The notes: a model not told the origin generated them from the sequence alone. A stretch of 35,514 nt of DNA from Alphaproteobacteria bacterium RIFCSPHIGHO2_12_FULL_63_12 (GCA_001767925.1 MEMM01000142.1:10456-45969); one strand, 5' to 3'; shown: positions 16,881 to 26,504, counted from the stretch's first letter. A program made the numbers and translations.

Positions 16881-18592
16881 GCGGTTGGAAGTTCGACGAC
16901 AAAGCGTGCGCCCGCGACGCCGTTGCCTCCGCCGGGGCGATTTTCAGCCCAGATGACGCCGCCATGGCTGACGACGATCTGGCGCGAAATAGCGAGGCCG
17001 AGTCCCGAATTATTGCCGAAGGCGGACCCTTGCGGGCGTTTCGTGTAGAACCGCGAAAATATTTTCTCTAGCGCATCGGGCGGAATGCCCGGCCCATCGT
17101 CGTCGACAATGATCTGGACGCTTCGGTGCCGGTCGGTCGGCGGCGAGACATAAAGGCGAACTTCGCCGTTCGGCGGCGAGAAGGAGCGCGCATTATCGAT
17201 CAGGTTACGGAATACCTGCCCTAGCGCGGCGGCGTTGCCGAAGAGGTAGATCGGAGAGCCAGAAGGATCAAAGGTGACGCGCGCCTCATTTTCCTTGCCG
17301 GTCATGCGGTAAATATCCGCGATATCGACCAGCAGCTTGCGGACATCGACCGCGTCGCGCGCTTCGCGGGCGAGTTCGGCGTCAAGGCGCGACGCATTCG
17401 AGATGTCGGTGATCAGCCGGTCCATGCGCGCGACGTCTTTTTTGATGACGCCCATCAATTTGTCGCGCGCTTCCGGCTTGGTCGCGATTTCAAGCGTTTC
17501 CGCCGCGCTGCGGATCGAGGTCAGCGGATTTTTAAGTTCATGCGACACGTCCGCGGCGAAACTTTCAATTGCTTCGATCCGCGCATAAATCGCCTGGGTC
17601 ATCGATCGCAGCGACGCCGACAGCTCGCCGATTTCGTCCTTGCGGTGCGAGAAATCCGGTATACGCGCGCGCCCGGCGGCGGCGATGCCTTCGCGGACCT
17701 TGTCGGCGGCGAACGCCAGCTGGCGGATCGGCTGGGCGATCGCGGTTGTCAGGAGCAATGAGGACAAGATCGCCGCGGCGCAGGCAAGGCCGAAAAACGG
17801 AAGGATCGCAAGGCGCGCTTCGGAAACAAGATCCTCGATCCCGCCGATTTCAGCCGTCACGACGCCGTAAATCGCCTGCACGCGGCGGATAGGCACAGAG
17901 ACCGACGCGACAAGCTCCTCATCCTCGTTGAACCGCACGGAGGTGGCGCCGCGCTCGGCCGCGAAAGGCGACGATGCGAGCGCTTCGTTCAGCTCGTCCT
18001 CAATCGTGCGCTGCGCCGCGTCGCGCCGGTAGCCGCCGGTCATGAACCGTTTCAGGAAATTTTCTGCGGTGCGGCCGATGCGCCAAAAAATATTGTCCGC
18101 GCTCGCATCATCGACCGGCGCGAGTTGCTCGACGACGATCTGGTCTTCGCGGAGCATGACGTCATCGATCAGCAGCGCGTTCGCGTCGCTGACGACCGCG
18201 TCGTCGGTCGATTGCGGCGCATTGAAAATCCTGACCCGGCCTTCGAAGCTGTCCCAAACGCGATTGAAGACCAGGTTCACGTCCGCTTCCGACAGGGTCG
18301 GGCGGCAAATGACGGACTCGTCGTTGTCTGAATTGGCCGGCGCGCAATCGGAGCCGCTGACCGCCGCTTGCGCAAGCACATCCGCGAACAGCTGCGCTTG
18401 CGCCCGGACGCCTTCAAGTTTCGCCTGGATCAGTCCGTCGCGGTACTGGGTGACGCCCAGCGAGCCGACAAGGAGGATGACGAGACCGATCAGATTGGCG
18501 AGCACGATCGTTAGCGTCAGCCGTGAAATGGCGACGCCGGCGCCCGCAGGTCGCGAGCGCTTGCGCGGACGCTTGGCCGCCACCTCTCGCAT
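16877..18592 (-). CDS. chvG: Sensor histidine kinase ChvG
   Basis: A 571-aa inner-membrane histidine kinase. TM1 is about 23-47 and TM2 about 262-285, enclosing a periplasmic sensor domain of some 210 residues. HAMP follows, then the H-box 'SHELKNPLTS' with H351, an N-box 'NLIDNARSFS' and the G1 box 'DDGPGIPP'. ChvG/ExoS proteins sense acidity or envelope stress and control envelope, motility and metabolic genes; the periplasmic inhibitor ExoR is not in the window. It begins 8 bp after the chvI stop and overlaps hprK by 4 bp. Confidence 0.92.
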   Translation of the reverse strand: MREVAAKRPRKRSRPAGAGVAISRLTLTIVLANLIGLVILLVGSLGVTQYRDGLIQAKLEGVRAQAQLFADVLAQAAVSGSDCAPANSDNDESVICRPTLSEADVNLVFNRVWDSFEGRVRIFNAPQSTDDAVVSDANALLIDDVMLREDQIVVEQLAPVDDASADNIFWRIGRTAENFLKRFMTGGYRRDAAQRTIEDELNEALASSPFAAERGATSVRFNEDEELVASVSVPIRRVQAIYGVVTAEIGGIEDLVSEARLAILPFFGLACAAAILSSLLLTTAIAQPIRQLAFAADKVREGIAAAGRARIPDFSHRKDEIGELSASLRSMTQAIYARIEAIESFAADVSHELKNPLTSIRSAAETLEIATKPEARDKLMGVIKKDVARMDRLITDISNASRLDAELAREARDAVDVRKLLVDIADIYRMTGKENEARVTFDPSGSPIYLFGNAAALGQVFRNLIDNARSFSPPNGEVRLYVSPPTDRHRSVQIIVDDDGPGIPPDALEKIFSRFYTKRPQGSAFGNNSGLGLAISRQIVVSHGGVIWAENRPGGGNGVAGARFVVELPTA

Positions 18593-18600
18593 CGGTCGGG

Positions 18601-19296
18601 TCAGCTCTCCTTGTATTTGTAACCAACGCCGTAGAGCGTCTCGATGGCGTCGAACTCCTCATCGACCACCCGAAATTTTTTGCGAATTCTCTTGATGTGG
18701 CTGTCGATGGTGCGGTCGTCGACATAGACTTGATCGTCATAGGCGGCGTCCATCAGCGAGTCGCGGCTTTTGACAAAGCCCGGGCGCTGCGCGAGCGCTT
18801 CCAAAATCAGGAACTCAGTCACCGTCAACGTCACCGGATCGCCCTTCCAAAGACAGGCGTGACGCATCGGGTCGAGCGTAAGGCTCGTCCGGCGGATGAT
18901 CTGTTTTTCTTCTTCCTTGGTCGGCGTCGGCGCGGCGTTGCGGCGGCGGAGCACCGCTTTCACCCGCTCCAGCAGCAAGCGCTGCGAAAACGGCTTCTTG
19001 ACGTAATCGTCGGCGCCCATGGTAAGTCCGAGCACTTCGTCGATCTCTTCGTCTTTCGACGTCAGGAAGATGAGCGGCAAATCCGAAGCCTGACGAATTC
19101 GGCGCAACAGCTCCATCCCGTCCATCGTCGGCATCTTGATGTCGGAGATGATGAGATCGGGCGGCGACGCCGTGATGTCGGCGAGCGCCGAGGCGCCCTC
19201 CTCAAAAGTCTTCACCGTGTGGCCTTCAGCCTCCAGCGCCATCGAGACCGAGGTCAAGATGTTCGCATCGTCGTCAACAAGGGTAATCGTCGCCAT
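18601..19296 (-). CDS. chvI: Response regulator ChvI
   Basis: A 231-aa OmpR/PhoB-type regulator. The receiver domain has acidic D8-D9-D10, phospho-acceptor D52 in 'LIISDIKMP', and the 'TSK' and 'KKPF' switch residues. The winged helix domain ends with '[17 protein letters not shown]' and 'YGVGYKY'. It is the first gene of the five-gene minus-strand operon and pairs with ChvG. The ATG is preceded by an AAGAGAAG ribosome site. Confidence 0.93.
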   Translation of the reverse strand: MATITLVDDDANILTSVSMALEAEGHTVKTFEEGASALADITASPPDLIISDIKMPTMDGMELLRRIRQASDLPLIFLTSKDEEIDEVLGLTMGADDYVKKPFSQRLLLERVKAVLRRRNAAPTPTKEEEKQIIRRTSLTLDPMRHACLWKGDPVTLTVTEFLILEALAQRPGFVKSRDSLMDAAYDDQVYVDDRTIDSHIKRIRKKFRVVDEEFDAIETLYGVGYKYKES

Positions 19297-19370
19297 ATCT
19301 TCTCTTCCCGGTCATCCTCATTGGAACCCTAGCGGGCTTTGCCGGGCGCCACAAAGGCGCCGGCGCGGCT

Positions 19371-19664
19371 TTATTGTGACGCCAGACGATTGATCGCCCC
19401 GGCAAGGTCGAAATCGCGCATGGTAAGGCCGCCGGCGTCGTGCGTCGTCAGCCTGATATCCACCCGGTTATAGACGTTGAACCATTCGGGGTGATGATCG
19501 GCCTTTTCGGCGGCCATCGCGACCCGCGCCATGAATCCGAAGGCCTCACTGAAATCCGCGAAGGCGAACGAGCGGCTGATTGACCGATGATCGGCGCTTA
19601 AAGCCCAGCCCGCGACGCCGCCGAGCAGCGCCGCGCACGCCTCCGGATCGAGTTTCTGCATCAT
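19371..19664 (-). CDS. Pterin-4a-carbinolamine dehydratase
   Basis: A 97-aa protein with the PCD/DCoH signature E-K-A-D-H-H-P-E-W with following '[18 protein letters not shown]'. The two adjacent histidines and the later His/Asp are the dehydration site. It recycles 4a-hydroxytetrahydrobiopterin, usually for phenylalanine hydroxylase, or acts in molybdopterin-linked metabolism; no hydroxylase gene is in view. Two consecutive ATGs (19664, 19661) are possible starts. It lies 74 bp upstream of chvI on the same strand and is divergent from the permease. Confidence 0.9.
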   Translation of the reverse strand: MMQKLDPEACAALLGGVAGWALSADHRSISRSFAFADFSEAFGFMARVAMAAEKADHHPEWFNVYNRVDIRLTTHDAGGLTMRDFDLAGAINRLASQ

Positions 19665-19773
19665 GCCCGGGGGGCTCTACACCACTATTCCGTGCCAAGC
19701 CATGCCGCGAGCCGCCTTGCGCCCGGGGACAAAACCGGATGACAGTCCGCTGGAACCGCCAGCGGAGGGCAGA

Positions 19774-21195
19774 ATGAAAGACTTGTTCCGGCGCAAATCG
19801 ATTGACCAGCTCATCGACCATAATGCGCCGAACCGGTTGCGACCGACCCTTTCGGCTTGGCATCTCGTCCTCCTCGGCGTCGGCGCGATCGTCGGCACCG
19901 GGATCTACACGCTGGTCGGGGTCGGGGCGGAGCGCGCCGGTCCCGCCGTCATTCTTTCCTTTGCGATCGCCGGCCTGGTCTGCGCCTTCGCCGCGCTCGC
20001 CTACGCCGAACTCGCGACCATGATGCCGGCGTCAGGGAGCGCCTATACCTATTCCTATGCGTCCATGGGCGAGCTGGTCGCATGGATCATCGGCTGGGCG
20101 CTGATACTTGAATACTCCGTCGTCTGCTCCGCGGTCGCGGTCGGATGGTCCGGATACGCGGTCGGATTTCTTCATGGCGTCGGCGTCGATCTCCCCGTCG
20201 CCCTGTCCGGCGGCCCCGCCAGCGGCGGCCTGATCAATGTTCCGGCGATTCTCATCGTCGCCGCTGTCACCGGCATGCTCCTCATCGGCACGCGCGAGAG
20301 CGCCAACGTCAACAGCGTTCTTGTGGCGATCAAGCTGACGGCCCTCGCGATTTTTGTCGCCCTCACCTTGCCGGTATTCAACCTGGAAAATTTCGAGCCC
20401 TTCTCACCTTACGGGTTCGCCGCGCATGTCGACGCCGACGGCGCGAACCGGGGCGTGATGTCCGCGGCGGCGATAATTTTCTTCGCCTTTTACGGCTTCG
20501 ACGCGGTTTCGACCGCGGCGGAAGAAACAAAAGACCCCGGCCGAAGCCTGTCGATCGGCATCATCGGTTCGATGGTGATCTGCACGATCATTTACATGAC
20601 GGTCGCCGCCGCCGCCGTCGGCGCGATGCCCTTCGGCGATTTCGCCAAAAGCGGCGAGCCGCTCGCCCACATTTTGCGCACGCTCGGCCATGGAAAATCG
20701 GCGGCGCTGATCGCCGCCGCCGCGGTCCTCGCGCTGCCGACCGTCATACTCGCCTTCATGTACGGACAAAGCCGCATCTTTTTCGTGATGGCTCGCGACG
20801 GCCTGTTGCCGCACCAGCTCGGCCGCGTTCACGAGAAAAGCGGCGCGCCGGTCGCCATGACCATTATCACGGGCGTCGTCTGCGCACTGATCGCCGGCGT
20901 ATTGCCGCTCGCAACCATCGCAGAGCTCGCCAACGCCGGCACGCTCGCGGCATTCGTCGCAACCGCGGCGGCGCTGATGATCTTGCGCGTGCGCGAGCCG
21001 AACCGCGCGCGTCCGTTCAAAGTCCCAGCGCCCTTCATCGTTGGGCCGGCGGCGATCCTTGGCTGCCTCTATCTGTTTTTCAGCCTTCCTTCGGTCACCC
21101 AGGTTCGCTTCTTTATCTGGATGGCGATCGGCCTCGTCGTCTATTTCGTCTTCAGCCGGGGATCGAGCCTGCTTTCAAAACAAAAAAGCGCCTGA
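19774..21195 (+). CDS. APC-family amino acid permease
   Basis: A 473-aa transporter with about 12-13 hydrophobic helices. It carries the APC motif 'GVGAIVGTGIYTLVG' in TM1, 'PASGSAYTYSY' in the TM3 region and 'FYGFDAVSTAAEETKDPGRSL' in TM6-7, typical of the CAT/YfnA-like cationic amino acid branch. Substrate is not determined. ATG 19774 with GGAGGG a few bases upstream is preferred to longer frames. It ends inside a bidirectional terminator shared with the FKBP gene. Confidence 0.9.
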   Translation: MKDLFRRKSIDQLIDHNAPNRLRPTLSAWHLVLLGVGAIVGTGIYTLVGVGAERAGPAVILSFAIAGLVCAFAALAYAELATMMPASGSAYTYSYASMGELVAWIIGWALILEYSVVCSAVAVGWSGYAVGFLHGVGVDLPVALSGGPASGGLINVPAILIVAAVTGMLLIGTRESANVNSVLVAIKLTALAIFVALTLPVFNLENFEPFSPYGFAAHVDADGANRGVMSAAAIIFFAFYGFDAVSTAAEETKDPGRSLSIGIIGSMVICTIIYMTVAAAAVGAMPFGDFAKSGEPLAHILRTLGHGKSAALIAAAAVLALPTVILAFMYGQSRIFFVMARDGLLPHQLGRVHEKSGAPVAMTIITGVVCALIAGVLPLATIAELANAGTLAAFVATAAALMILRVREPNRARPFKVPAPFIVGPAAILGCLYLFFSLPSVTQVRFFIWMAIGLVVYFVFSRGSSLLSKQKSA

Positions 21196-21206
21196 CGGCG
21201 CTTTTT
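21183..21206. terminator. Bidirectional terminator between permease and FKBP genes
   Basis: A 10-bp stem (21183-21192 with 21197-21206) with a four-base loop, A-rich on the left and T-rich on the right, so it can terminate both converging genes. The permease stop TGA (21193-21195) lies in the loop. Confidence 0.85.
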
Positions 21207-21227
21207 CGCCAACGCTTTCAAGCGATC

Positions 21228-22190
21228 TCAGTCGACAACTTTAAGAAGTTCGACATCGAAAATGAGCGCTTCGTTCGGGCCGATCGGACCGCCGGGCGTG
21301 CCGCGCTCGCCATAGCCGAGATTGGGCGGAATGAAGAAGCGGAACTTGTCGCCTTCGCTCATCAGCTGGACGCCTTCGGTCCAGCCGGGAATGACGCTCG
21401 CCAGCGGAAATTCAATCGGCTCTCCGCGATCATAGGATGAATCGAACACCGTGCCGTCGACGAGGCGGCCTTCGTAATGGACCGACACCTTGTTGACGTC
21501 AGTCGGCTTTCTTCCGCCGGCCGGGCCTTCGGCGAGGACCTGATATTCAAGACCGGAGGCGGTCGTTTTGACGCCCGTCTTACGGCCGTTCTCGTCGAGA
21601 AATTTTTTGGCCGCCGCGAGATTGCGCTCGGGGCTGGAAACCTTGACGAGTTCAACATCGAAGATCAGCGCTTCATTCGGACCGATCGGCCCGCCGGGCG
21701 TTCCAGTCGCGCCATAGGCAAGTTCAGGCGGAATAAAAAAGCGGTATTTGTCGCCTTCGCTCATCAGCTGGACGCCTTCGGTCCAGCCTGGAATGACCTG
21801 ATCGAGCGGAAAGCGCGCCGCAGCGCCGCGCTTGATCGAGCTGTCAAATTCCGTTCCGTCGGTCAGCGTACCGACATATTGCACATCGACAATTTCTTCC
21901 GCCTTCGGAGAATAGCCGCCCGCGGGACCTTCGGAGAGCACCATGTATTGAAGACCGGACGGGGTCGTCTTGACGCCATCACGCTGCGCATTGTCGGCGA
22001 GAAATTTTTCCGCTTTCACTTCATTATCCGCTGCAAGTTTTTCAGGATCAGGTTTCGCCGGTTCCGCGACCGCCGCCGCGGCGCTGTCCGGGGCCGCTGC
22101 CCCCGCTTCCTGCGCGTTCTTTTTAGCGCAGGCGGGCGCAACGAGCAGCAGGGCGTATAGCGCCCCTGTCATCAACAATCTTGCCTTCAT
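21228..22190 (-). CDS. Exported tandem FKBP-type peptidyl-prolyl isomerase
   Basis: A 320-aa exported protein. The N-terminal hydrophobic segment ends 'LLVAPACAKK'; cleavage may be by signal peptidase I after ACA, or the Cys may be lipidated, though the lipobox is weak. An Ala/Pro/Glu-rich linker follows, then two FKBP domains of about 115 aa, each with 'V-Y-G-L-DGT-FDSS', 'VIPGWTEGVQLMSEGDK(Y/F)RFFIPP' and 'GTPGGPIGPNEALIFDVEL'. The two domains are nearly identical over their second half, a recent internal duplication. It would assist folding in the periplasm or at the outer membrane. The ATG at 22190 follows GGAGAG; the ATG at 22202 lies inside that site. Confidence 0.9.
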   Translation of the reverse strand: MKARLLMTGALYALLLVAPACAKKNAQEAGAAAPDSAAAAVAEPAKPDPEKLAADNEVKAEKFLADNAQRDGVKTTPSGLQYMVLSEGPAGGYSPKAEEIVDVQYVGTLTDGTEFDSSIKRGAAARFPLDQVIPGWTEGVQLMSEGDKYRFFIPPELAYGATGTPGGPIGPNEALIFDVELVKVSSPERNLAAAKKFLDENGRKTGVKTTASGLEYQVLAEGPAGGRKPTDVNKVSVHYEGRLVDGTVFDSSYDRGEPIEFPLASVIPGWTEGVQLMSEGDKFRFFIPPNLGYGERGTPGGPIGPNEALIFDVELLKVVD

Positions 22191-22280
22191 CCAACTCTCC
22201 ATTACGGGCGGCCGCTTCTGAACGAGCGGGGCCTTCGCCCTAGCCGGCGGACCCTAAACCAGCCATGGGAGGGAAAACAA

Positions 22281-24062
22281 TCAGAACGGCCAGAAAATCG
22301 GGATCACCAGCACCGCGGTGATCGCGCAGATCGTGTTCAGGGGGGCGCCAAGGCGGAGATAATCGGTGAATTTGTAGCCGCCGACCGAATAAACGAGCGT
22401 GTTCGTCTGGTAGCCGATCGGCGTCATGAAGCTGGCGCTGGCGGCGAACATGACGGCGACAACGAAGGGGCGCGGATCGACGCCGAGCGTCAGCGCGAGA
22501 TTGACCGCGATCGGCGTGACGACGATCGCCACCGCATTGTTGGTCACGATCTCAGTCAGCGTCATCGACAGGAGATACACGAGCGCGAGCGCGATCAGCG
22601 GCGGCGCGCCGGAGAGCGCCGGCGCGACCGCGTCGACAATGATCTCGACAAGACCCGTCTTCTCCAGCGCGGCGCCGATGCCGAGCATCGCAAGGATCAG
22701 GGAAAGGATCCGCCAGTCGACCGCCTCGAACGCCTCGTCCGCCTCGACGCAGCGGGTGATCAAAACGAGGCCGGCGCCGATCGCGGCAAGGCCGGCGATC
22801 GGCATGACTCCAATGGTCGCCAGAATGACGACGCCGGCGATCGTTGCAATCGCGATCGGGGCGTGACTCTTTTTGATCGCGCGCTCGCGCGGCATCGCGA
22901 CATTGACCAAATCGTTATCGTCGCAAAGCCGTTTGAGGTCTTCCGGCGAGCCTTCGATCAGCAACGTGTCGCCGACTTCGAGCGGCGAATATTCAAAACG
23001 GTCGGCGAGATTGGCGGCGCGCCGGTGAAGGGCGACCGGGTAGACGCCGTACCGGCGCCGCAGGCGAAGATGGCGCAGCGTCTTGCCGATGAACCGGGCG
23101 CCCGGTGCCAGCAGAATTTCAACCAGCACGGACGATCTGGTGCTGAGCGGCTGAAGCCCGCCGTCCGGCGTTTGCATTTCCGGCGCCTGTTTGAAGCCGA
23201 GAATGTCGCGGACAGGCGAGCGCAGGACGACGATGTCTCCTTCGGCCAGCACGACCTGGTCCATTTCCCGCCGGAGCGATGCGTCGCCGCGAATGACGTC
23301 GACCAGCCGGCTATCGGCTTGATTGAACGCCTTCACCTCGACCGCGCGCTCGCCGATATGCGGGCTCTCGCCCTCAATCGCGATTTCGACCATGTAGCGC
23401 TGCGCGCCCTTGTCCGACAGCAGGCTCGCCATCGCGGTTCGTTCAGGAAGGAACCGGCGAAAGATAAAAATGAACGTGACGCCGATGATCGCGTTAATGA
23501 CGCCGAGCGGCGCGATTTCGAACATGCCGAACGGAGCAAGGCCCTGTTGACGGGCGACGCCGTCGACCAGAATGTTGGTCGACGTGCCGACGAGCGTGAT
23601 CGTGCCGCCCAATATCGCCGCATAGGAGAGAGGAATCATATGGCGCGATGGGGCTTCATTGACCTGATCCGAAAGCGCAAGCGCGACCGGGATCATCAGC
23701 ATCACCAGCGGCGTGTTGTTCATGAACGCCGACAGCGCCGCCACGATGACAAGGAATCCGAAAATCGCGAGATTGGGGCGTTTGCCGACGCGCTTGATAA
23801 GCGCGCGCGCCAGTTCGTCCAGAACGCCGGTTCGCACCAGCGCCGCCGACATGATGAACATCGCGCCGATCGTCACCGGCGCGGGATTGGCGAGGACTTT
23901 GACGAAATCCTCGCTCGAAATGATTCCGAGCGCCAGAAAAACGCCGACCGCGGCGAGCGCGCAAACTTCCGGCGGACGCCACTCTTTTGCGAAAGCGATC
24001 AGCAGCGCGACGAGAACCAGAGCGGCGACATAAGGCGCGAATGCGTCAAGGCCGAATATCAA
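22281..24062 (-). CDS. SLC13/DASS-type transporter with internal TrkA-C (RCK_C) domains
   Basis: A 593-aa inner-membrane carrier of the SLC13 group. TM helices fill residues 1-~210 and ~400-593; each half has the family's hairpin motif: '[13 protein letters not shown]' in the first and '[19 protein letters not shown]' in the second. About 215-395 is soluble and resembles two RCK_C/TrkA-C domains, which gate many such proteins. Substrates of this branch include dicarboxylates, sulfate and other anions; none can be assigned. The start is TTG 24062, marked by a strong GAGGAG six bases upstream and a TTGA overlap with the ORF before it. It is the last gene of the LD-carboxypeptidase operon. Confidence 0.85.
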   Translation of the reverse strand: MIFGLDAFAPYVAALVLVALLIAFAKEWRPPEVCALAAVGVFLALGIISSEDFVKVLANPAPVTIGAMFIMSAALVRTGVLDELARALIKRVGKRPNLAIFGFLVIVAALSAFMNNTPLVMLMIPVALALSDQVNEAPSRHMIPLSYAAILGGTITLVGTSTNILVDGVARQQGLAPFGMFEIAPLGVINAIIGVTFIFIFRRFLPERTAMASLLSDKGAQRYMVEIAIEGESPHIGERAVEVKAFNQADSRLVDVIRGDASLRREMDQVVLAEGDIVVLRSPVRDILGFKQAPEMQTPDGGLQPLSTRSSVLVEILLAPGARFIGKTLRHLRLRRRYGVYPVALHRRAANLADRFEYSPLEVGDTLLIEGSPEDLKRLCDDNDLVNVAMPRERAIKKSHAPIAIATIAGVVILATIGVMPIAGLAAIGAGLVLITRCVEADEAFEAVDWRILSLILAMLGIGAALEKTGLVEIIVDAVAPALSGAPPLIALALVYLLSMTLTEIVTNNAVAIVVTPIAVNLALTLGVDPRPFVVAVMFAASASFMTPIGYQTNTLVYSVGGYKFTDYLRLGAPLNTICAITAVLVIPIFWPF

Positions 24063-24202
24063 GTCTTGCTCCTCGCCGAAAATGGCGGCGCGACATGAGC
24101 ATTAGCGCCGATGCCGGTCAATGGCGCAAAGGTAAACGCCCGCGCGCTACCGATCATCATCGCGCCGTTTTCGTCTTTGTACGGGACGCATCCCATCATC
24201 AT
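24059..24202 (-). CDS. Small ORF (47 aa) sandwiched by four-base overlaps
   Basis: This frame starts at the ATG of an ATGA overlap with the LD-carboxypeptidase stop (24199-24202) and ends in a TTGA overlap with the SLC13 start (24059-24062). Third codon positions are strongly G/C-biased, like neighbouring genes. The product has two similar G-A-M-M-(M/I)-G segments, is short and mildly hydrophobic, and matches no family I know. The alternative is a frameshifted C-terminal extension of the carboxypeptidase. Arguing for a real gene: the two overlaps and the codon bias. Arguing against: the length and the lack of a recognisable fold. Confidence 0.45.
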   Translation of the reverse strand: MMMGCVPYKDENGAMMIGSARAFTFAPLTGIGANAHVAPPFSARSKT

Positions 24203-25047
24203 GGCGCCGGTCGCGACATCGGAAAGGGAACGATTCGGTTCGACGCATCGTGGCCGATATCCGCATCGCCATGAAAAGGAACCCCGGCGCGCGCGCACCA
24301 ATATTGGACGATTTCCTGTTCGGTCTTTTCAAACGGCGGATCGTTCGGCGGTATCTTGCTCATGCGTCCGAGCCTGACGCCGGCCGCGCGCCGGACATTG
24401 GCGCTCGACATGACGTGAAACATCGTTCGATCTATGCGGTAATGCTGCTCGTCAATATCCTCGATCATCAAGATCGCGCCGGAGAGATCCGGTTCGGCGC
24501 GCGTGCCGAGCATCGAGCTTAAGACCGTCAGATTGAAGGCGAAGGCCGGCTGATCGGCCCGCCAGTGCGGTTCAAGCGCCGTTGAGTCGCGGTCGACCAG
24601 CCAGGAAAGAGCGCGCAGCGCCGCCGCTTCGCCGCCCTCCCGGTTGACATCCGTCGGCATCGGTCCGTGTACTGACGTTCCGACGCCTTCGCGGGCGAGC
24701 CGCCCGAGAAGCACGCCCATATCGGAATAGCCAAGATAGGTCTTCACGTGGGCCGCGCGATTGAGCTTGCCGAACAGCGCGTCGTCGAGGCGGCAGGCGC
24801 CGTAGCCGCCGCGCGCGAACCACACCGCGTCGAAGGCCGGGTCGTTGGCGACGTCGAGAAAGGCGTCCGAGCGTTCCTTGTCGGTTCCCGCAAAATGCCC
24901 CGCTGACAGGAAGCATTGGGGATGGAAATGAAGCCGGAGGCGGTCGCTATAGTGCGCCGCGGCGAGCGCGGCGACTTTTTCCGCCGTCTCGGGCGGGAGA
25001 CGATTGGCCGGCGCGACGACCGCGATCGAATAGGCCGGTTTCTCCAT
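24199..25047 (-). CDS. LD-carboxypeptidase, peptidase family S66 (LdcA-like)
   Basis: A 282-aa S66 enzyme. It starts with the family opening 'SIAVVAPANRL', has the Gly-rich 'ARGGYGACRL', and a nucleophile S108 in 'YLGYSDMG'. E196 ('MIEDIDE') and H266 ('DIGHDASN') complete the expected Ser-Glu-His triad. LdcA removes the terminal D-Ala from murein tetrapeptides in the cytoplasm, a step of peptidoglycan recycling. The C-terminus after H266 is short for the family (16 residues). ATG 25047 is chosen since the open frame to 25089 adds no family sequence. It is divergent from a Mur ligase gene with 65 bp between. Confidence 0.85.
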   Translation of the reverse strand: MEKPAYSIAVVAPANRLPPETAEKVAALAAAHYSDRLRLHFHPQCFLSAGHFAGTDKERSDAFLDVANDPAFDAVWFARGGYGACRLDDALFGKLNRAAHVKTYLGYSDMGVLLGRLAREGVGTSVHGPMPTDVNREGGEAAALRALSWLVDRDSTALEPHWRADQPAFAFNLTVLSSMLGTRAEPDLSGAILMIEDIDEQHYRIDRTMFHVMSSANVRRAAGVRLGRMSKIPPNDPPFEKTEQEIVQYWCARAGVPFHGDADIGHDASNRIVPFPMSRPAP

Positions 25048-25112
25048 CTGGTTGACGCGCCTCGCGAATAGATAAGAGGTTGTTCGCAAACCTCATTTAG
25101 GATGGTCCGACC

Positions 25113-26504
25113 ATGGGTGAAAAGCGTCAATATTTCCTCTGCGGCGTCGGCGGTTCGGGCATGCTGCCGCTCGCGATGATCCTGCGCGCCAGGGGCCATG
25201 CGGTTTCGGGCTCGGACCGGGCGCTCGACCAGGGACGCACCGCCCCGAAATTCGAATTCCTCAAGGCGCGGGGCGTCGGCCTTTTTCCCCAGGACGGGTC
25301 GGGCCTTGTCAGCCGCGACCAGATCCTCGTCGCCTCGGCCGCCATCGAAGAGACCGTGCCCGACATTCAGGCGGCGATCCGGCTCGGCGCCCGGCGCCTC
25401 GGACGGGCCGAGCTGCTCGCCGAGCTGTTCAACGCGGCGGCGACCCCCATCGGCGTCGCCGGCACTTCAGGCAAATCGACGACGACCGCGATGATCGCCT
25501 GGTGCCTTCATGAGGCCGGGCGGCGACCGACCGTGATGAACGGCGCGGTGATGAAGAATTTCGTTTCGGATGACGCCCCGTTCGCGAGCGCGCTCGTCGG
25601 CGATGGCGACGCCTTTGTCAGCGAGCTGGACGAAAGCGACGGCACGATTGCGCTCTATCAGCCGAAGATCGCCGTCCTCAACAACGTCTCGCTCGATCAC
25701 AAGTCGATGGAGGAGCTGCGCGCTCTGTTCGGCGACTTTCTCGCCAAGGCCGACACCGCCATCCTCAATCTCGATGACGATGAGACCATGCGCCTTGCGC
25801 ATCGCGCCAGAAGCATTCTCACCTATTCGATCGATCCGGGCGCCGCCGATTTCAACGCCCTCAATATCGCCCCGCAGCCTTTTGGCGTCTCCTTCATGGC
25901 GGTCGACCGGCGCGGCGGCGAGCAAATCGCCGTATCGCTGAAAATACCCGGACGGCACAATGTCTCGAACGCGCTAGCGGCGATCGCCGCGGCGACGGCG
26001 GCGGGCGTTCCGTTCGTCGACGCGGCGCGCGCGCTTTCCTCCTTCGCCGGCGTGAAGCGGCGCTTTGAATTTGTCGGCGAGTCGAACGGCGTCACCGTCA
26101 TCGACGATTTCGGACATAACCCGGACAAGATCGCCGCGACGCTGAAGACGTTGCACGATTTTCCGGGGCGGCTGCTCGTGCTGTTCCAGCCGCATGGGTT
26201 TGGCCCGCTGAAGAAAATGAAGGCGGAATTCATCGGGTGTTTTGCAACGCATCTTGCGCCCGGCGATGTCCTGTTGATGCCGGAGCCGGTTTATTTCGGC
26301 GGCACCGTCGACCGCAGCGTCGGCAGCCGCGACATCGCCATCGGCGTCACCTTGCGCCATCGGCGCGCGGAAGCGCTGGCGACCAGGGAGGCCTGCGGCG
26401 CGCGCCTCGTCGACCTTGCAAAGCCAGGCGACCGCATTGTCGTCATGGGCGCGCGCGATGACACCTTGTCGACCTTTGCGGCGGAGTTGCTGACGCGCCT
26501 GTAG
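25113..26504 (+). CDS. Mur ligase family protein, MurC/Mpl-like
   Basis: A 463-aa Mur ligase. The N-terminal Rossmann motif 'CGVGGSGMLPLA' is MurC/Mpl-like. The ATP-binding P-loop at 117-125 reads GTSGKSTTT, with Ser where MurC/Mpl usually have His and Ser where Thr is usual. The later 'DDFGHNPDKI' (331-340) has Asn where MurC/Mpl have a second His. Mpl attaches recycled tripeptide to UDP-MurNAc; MurC adds L-alanine. The divergent LD-carboxypeptidase favours a recycling (Mpl-like) role, but the altered motifs suggest a distinct subgroup. The ATG has AGGATGG six bases upstream. Confidence 0.8.
   Translation: MGEKRQYFLCGVGGSGMLPLAMILRARGHAVSGSDRALDQGRTAPKFEFLKARGVGLFPQDGSGLVSRDQILVASAAIEETVPDIQAAIRLGARRLGRAELLAELFNAAATPIGVAGTSGKSTTTAMIAWCLHEAGRRPTVMNGAVMKNFVSDDAPFASALVGDGDAFVSELDESDGTIALYQPKIAVLNNVSLDHKSMEELRALFGDFLAKADTAILNLDDDETMRLAHRARSILTYSIDPGAADFNALNIAPQPFGVSFMAVDRRGGEQIAVSLKIPGRHNVSNALAAIAAATAAGVPFVDAARALSSFAGVKRRFEFVGESNGVTVIDDFGHNPDKIAATLKTLHDFPGRLLVLFQPHGFGPLKKMKAEFIGCFATHLAPGDVLLMPEPVYFGGTVDRSVGSRDIAIGVTLRHRRAEALATREACGARLVDLAKPGDRIVVMGARDDTLSTFAAELLTRL

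Noticed and set aside
22863-24098. 411-codon plus-strand frame opposite the SLC13 transporter
   Set aside because: It is a high-GC shadow rich in Arg/His/Asp without any family motif, lying inside a clear transporter gene.
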